This document shows, piece by piece, positions 27,242 to 29,537 of a stretch of DNA of 29,537 nt. The DNA comes from JAFGBZ01 sp043817715 (lineage in GTDB: Archaea > Iainarchaeota > Iainarchaeia > Iainarchaeales > JAFGBZ01). Position numbers and translations under genes: made by a program. The notes under the pieces were generated by a model that did no database searches, had not been told where the DNA came from, and saw nothing but the letters and a program-made list of their open reading frames with translations. How positions within the stretch are numbered: the first letter of the stretch is position 1; every line of letters begins with the position of its first letter. The stretch lies in NCBI GenBank assembly GCA_043817715.1, contig JBDRGO010000059.1, positions 1 to 29,537 of the forward strand, given 5' to 3'.

Positions 27242-28131
27242 AAAATAAATTAATTATTCCATTAAGCCCTCTTCCCCCTAGCATAATGCTTGCTTTGGCT
27301 TCAAATTTTCTGGGAATAGGCCAATTGATTTCCTCAATTTTTCCTTATCTTGCGCTTGAATTAAAGCAGGCAGAAATTGATTTGGAGCCAGAAGAATACT
27401 GTGCAATAATTTTTGTTGAATGCGTTTTCTATTTTCTTGCTGCCGCCATATTAACTTATTTTTTTGCAATGCGCTTTATGCCTGAAAACACATTAATGTT
27501 AAGCCTTACTGCAGGGGCATTGCTTTCTTTTGCCTTGTTTATGCAATTAAGCTTTTACCCTAAATTAAAGGTGACAAAAAAAGTAAGGGGAATTGAACAG
27601 AATTTAATGTTTGCAATAAGGACTTTTTTAATTGAAGTAAAAAGCGGGGTTTCATTGTTTAATGTAATGAAGCAGATTTCCATAGGCGATTACGGGGAAA
27701 TTTCAAAAGAATTCCATAAAACTGTTGAAAAAATCGAGTCAGGAACAATTGAAACAGATGCAATAGAGGAAATGGCTTCAAACAATCCTTCACTGTATTT
27801 CAGGAGAACAATCTGGCAGTTAGTCAACGGCCTGAAAGCAGGAGCCGATATTTCAACTGTTTTGACTGCATTAACTGATTCATTGACTAAAGAGCAAAAA
27901 AACCAGATAAAAAAATACGGTTCCCAAATGAAACTGCTTTCATTAATGTACATGATGCTGGGAGTAATAATTCCTGCTTTAGGCTTCACTTTCCTGATTG
28001 TTTTAGGCAGCTTTCCGCAGATTGAATTGAATGAAGAAATTTTCTGGCTTTTATTGGGATCAATTGCTTTCGCCCAATTCATGTATTTAGGAATACTGAA
28101 ATCAAGGAGACCGAATTTATTGGAGGGATAA
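27238..28131 (+). CDS. Pilus platform membrane protein, T2SF/TadC type (1)
   Basis: A 297-residue membrane protein from TTG 27238 with GGAGGG upstream. Hydrophobic segments lie near the N-terminus (about 10-40), at about 58-105 (two helices) and at about 235-290 (two helices). Between them is the cytoplasmic T2SF domain (about 120-225, with IRTFLIEVKSGVSLFNVMKQIS and LVNGLKAGADISTVLTALTDSL). It should form the inner-membrane platform on which the ATPase acts. Its stop is followed at once by the second platform gene. Confidence 0.88.
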   Translation: MKNKLIIPLSPLPPSIMLALASNFLGIGQLISSIFPYLALELKQAEIDLEPEEYCAIIFVECVFYFLAAAILTYFFAMRFMPENTLMLSLTAGALLSFALFMQLSFYPKLKVTKKVRGIEQNLMFAIRTFLIEVKSGVSLFNVMKQISIGDYGEISKEFHKTVEKIESGTIETDAIEEMASNNPSLYFRRTIWQLVNGLKAGADISTVLTALTDSLTKEQKNQIKKYGSQMKLLSLMYMMLGVIIPALGFTFLIVLGSFPQIELNEEIFWLLLGSIAFAQFMYLGILKSRRPNLLEG

Positions 28132-29124
28132 ATGATGTATGAACGAATTAATGCGTTGATTCCGAAAAAAATGTCTGATTCATTTGCAAGAGAGCTGAAT
28201 TACCTGAATGTCCAGATTCCCCCAAAAAAAGTCATTGGATTCATTATTTTGTTCGGCCTTTTTCTCTGCTTGGGATTAAGCATTAATGGCTATTATTTAT
28301 TCGGCTTTCCAATAGATTTGGCCTTTGTTTTATTTTATTTGATTTACCTTATTACAATATATGTCTGGCTTTCCAATCGGGCGGAATCAAAAGGAAAATT
28401 TGTTGAATCAATACTGCCTGATGCCCTGCAATTGATTGCTTCAAACATCAAATCAGGATTAACCACTGAACGCGCCTTAATTGTTTCCGCAAGATCTGAA
28501 TTCGGACCATTTCAGGAAGAGCTTCGAAGGGCAAGCAAAATGATTATGAGCGGGGAAAAAACAGAAAATGCATTGGCTTCAATTTCAACAAGAATCAAAT
28601 CAATTGAATTGCAGAGGACCTTATGGCTTATTTCTGAAGGAATAAAATCAGGCGGTCAGATTTCTGAATTATTAATTGAATTAAGCGATAATTTAAGGGA
28701 ACAGCAGGCAGCCAAACAGGAAATCGGCGCAGATGTTTCAATTTATGTCCTGCTTATTTTTTTCACTGCAGGCATTGCTGCACCCATAATGTTCGGAATA
28801 AGCTCTTTTATTGTTGAAGTGCTTGCATCAAAAATGGCAAGTTTTGCTTCAATTGAAATCCCTGCAGCAGCAATGGGCGGGGCAAGCAAAATAGCTTCAG
28901 GAATGCTTGGAAAAACAAATTCCTTAAGCCCTGGATTCATTTTGTTTTTCACAATGCTTAATTTAGTTGTTGTTTCCGTGTTTTCTTCCCTGACCATAGG
29001 TGTAATCGGTTCAGGAAAAGAAAAAGCAGGGGCAAAATTCATCCCGATTTTATTGATTTTTTCATTTGCATTATTTTTTGCAGTGAGATGGATAATGTTC
29101 CTATTATTCGGAAACATACTTTAA
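28132..29124 (+). CDS. Pilus platform membrane protein, T2SF/TadC type (2)
   Basis: A 330-residue paralogue of the preceding protein. Two N-terminal helices (about 35-80) lead to a T2SF domain (about 95-200, LQLIASNIKSGLTTERALIVSARSEFGPF and LWLISEGIKSGGQISELLIELSDNL). Helices follow at about 205-230, 265-285 and 300-328. Start codons ATG 28132 and ATG 28135 follow GGAGGG (28122-28127); the second has the more usual spacing. Two half-size platform proteins, rather than one fused ArlJ/FlaJ, resemble the EpdJ/EpdK or TadB/TadC arrangement and probably form a heteromeric platform. It is the last gene of the cluster in this window. Confidence 0.88.
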   Translation: MMYERINALIPKKMSDSFARELNYLNVQIPPKKVIGFIILFGLFLCLGLSINGYYLFGFPIDLAFVLFYLIYLITIYVWLSNRAESKGKFVESILPDALQLIASNIKSGLTTERALIVSARSEFGPFQEELRRASKMIMSGEKTENALASISTRIKSIELQRTLWLISEGIKSGGQISELLIELSDNLREQQAAKQEIGADVSIYVLLIFFTAGIAAPIMFGISSFIVEVLASKMASFASIEIPAAAMGGASKIASGMLGKTNSLSPGFILFFTMLNLVVVSVFSSLTIGVIGSGKEKAGAKFIPILLIFSFALFFAVRWIMFLLFGNIL

Positions 29125-29204
29125 TTGAATTTCATTCATTTAATTTTTTTATTAACTCAAATTGCATACTCATAACTGCAAAAAATTAAAAAAAGAAAAA
29201 AAGT

Positions 29205-29230
29205 ACATTCAGTTAAAATTAACTGAATGT
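29205..29230 (-). terminator. Perfect hairpin with U-run over the stop codon of the pilin-like gene
   Basis: ACATTCAGTTAA and TTAACTGAATGT are exact 12-base inverted copies separated by AA. Read on the minus strand, a long T-rich run (CTTTTTTTCTTTTTTTAA) follows at once, as in an intrinsic terminator. The stop codon (29219-29221) lies within the stem. Confidence 0.6.
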
Positions 29231-29537
29231 GCATGTAGTGCTTTCATTATGTGAAAACCCAGCCGATGTATATGTGAAGTCAATTGTTAGCGGGCTTGTT
29301 GGTGCTGAACCAAGTTGATAATAGAATACTTTTGAATCTCCGATAGCCCAGCTTGATCCATCTGAACCTAAATCCACTGCGCCAACACTTGCGTTGTAAG
29401 TTGTCAGAGCGCCTCCGGTTCCGTTCATTACTGCAATTGTGAATCCTGTTGTATTGCCGTCATGAGACCTGTAAGCCAGTTTATCCATTGCCGTGCATGT
29501 TCCTGCCCCCTGTGGGCTGAAAATATTCATTGCAAAC
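29219..29537 (-). CDS. Partial pilin-like secreted protein (C-terminal part)
   Basis: The frame is open to the window edge, so this is the 3' part of a gene whose start lies beyond 29537. The visible 105 residues are Gly/Ser/Thr-rich and beta-like (FTIAVMNGTGGALTTYNASVGAV, WAIGDSKVFYYQLG). Cysteines near each end (AGTCTAM and the final CTFS) could form a disulfide. This resembles the head of archaeal major pilins or other small secreted proteins. A strong terminator-like hairpin suggests high expression. It converges on the pilus cluster. A major pilin is the favoured but unproven call. Confidence 0.6.
   Translation of the reverse strand, partial: FAMNIFSPQGAGTCTAMDKLAYRSHDGNTTGFTIAVMNGTGGALTTYNASVGAVDLGSDGSSWAIGDSKVFYYQLGSAPTSPLTIDFTYTSAGFSHNESTTCTFS

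Overview
The window is archaeal. It encodes transcription factor TFE, the archaeal tRNA C56 2'-O-methyltransferase, an archaeal initiator tRNA with a 1A:72U end, a XerA-type recombinase, and several proteins with class III (type IV pilin) signal peptides. The DNA is very A+T-rich, genes are packed tightly, and TTG starts with good Shine-Dalgarno (SD) sequences are common. The many small secreted proteins, KaiC-like ATPase and two-platform pilus system suggest a DPANN-type lineage such as Diapherotrites. That placement is inference.

Left part (1-11.6 kb): an ABC export operon comes first (LolD/MacB-type ATPase, an anchored extracytoplasmic protein, two MacB/FtsX permeases). It is followed by a complete IS481-like insertion sequence with a 15-bp target duplication, a KaiC-like ATPase, a large anchored surface protein with fibronectin/Ig-like domains, tRNA-Phe and tRNA-Lys, serS, the Trm56 methyltransferase and TFE.

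Middle (11.7-17.1 kb): initiator tRNA-Met, two proteins of unknown function, a PRC-barrel protein, xerA, a small charged protein, a HAD phosphatase and an anchored unknown. Between 13.33 and 14.18 kb there are three copies of an AGTGGAAGT-NN-GGG motif. Two of them are inverted around very A+T-rich DNA, and the overall A/T strand bias changes nearby. This looks like a replication origin with ORB-type (Orc1/Cdc6) sites.

Right part (17.3-29.5 kb): a small zinc-finger protein and nadE, then a long co-directional cluster for a type IV pilus-like machine. It holds three pilin-like proteins, a 936-residue protein with a pilin-like N-terminus and a von Willebrand A (VWA) domain split by a predicted seven-repeat beta-propeller, another pilin-like protein, a Phe/Asn repeat ORF, a Cys-rich fibronectin protein, a winged-helix protein overlapping the PilB/TadA/ArlI-type ATPase, and two separate T2SF platform proteins. 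A convergent, truncated pilin-like gene closes the window. No prepilin peptidase is visible. The large VWA/propeller protein combines the same two modules as bacterial PilY1 tip adhesins, but nested.

A second unusual pattern is that several spacers inside operons are filled by chains of 9-42 codon mini-ORFs, often with their own SD and with stops abutting or overlapping the next start.
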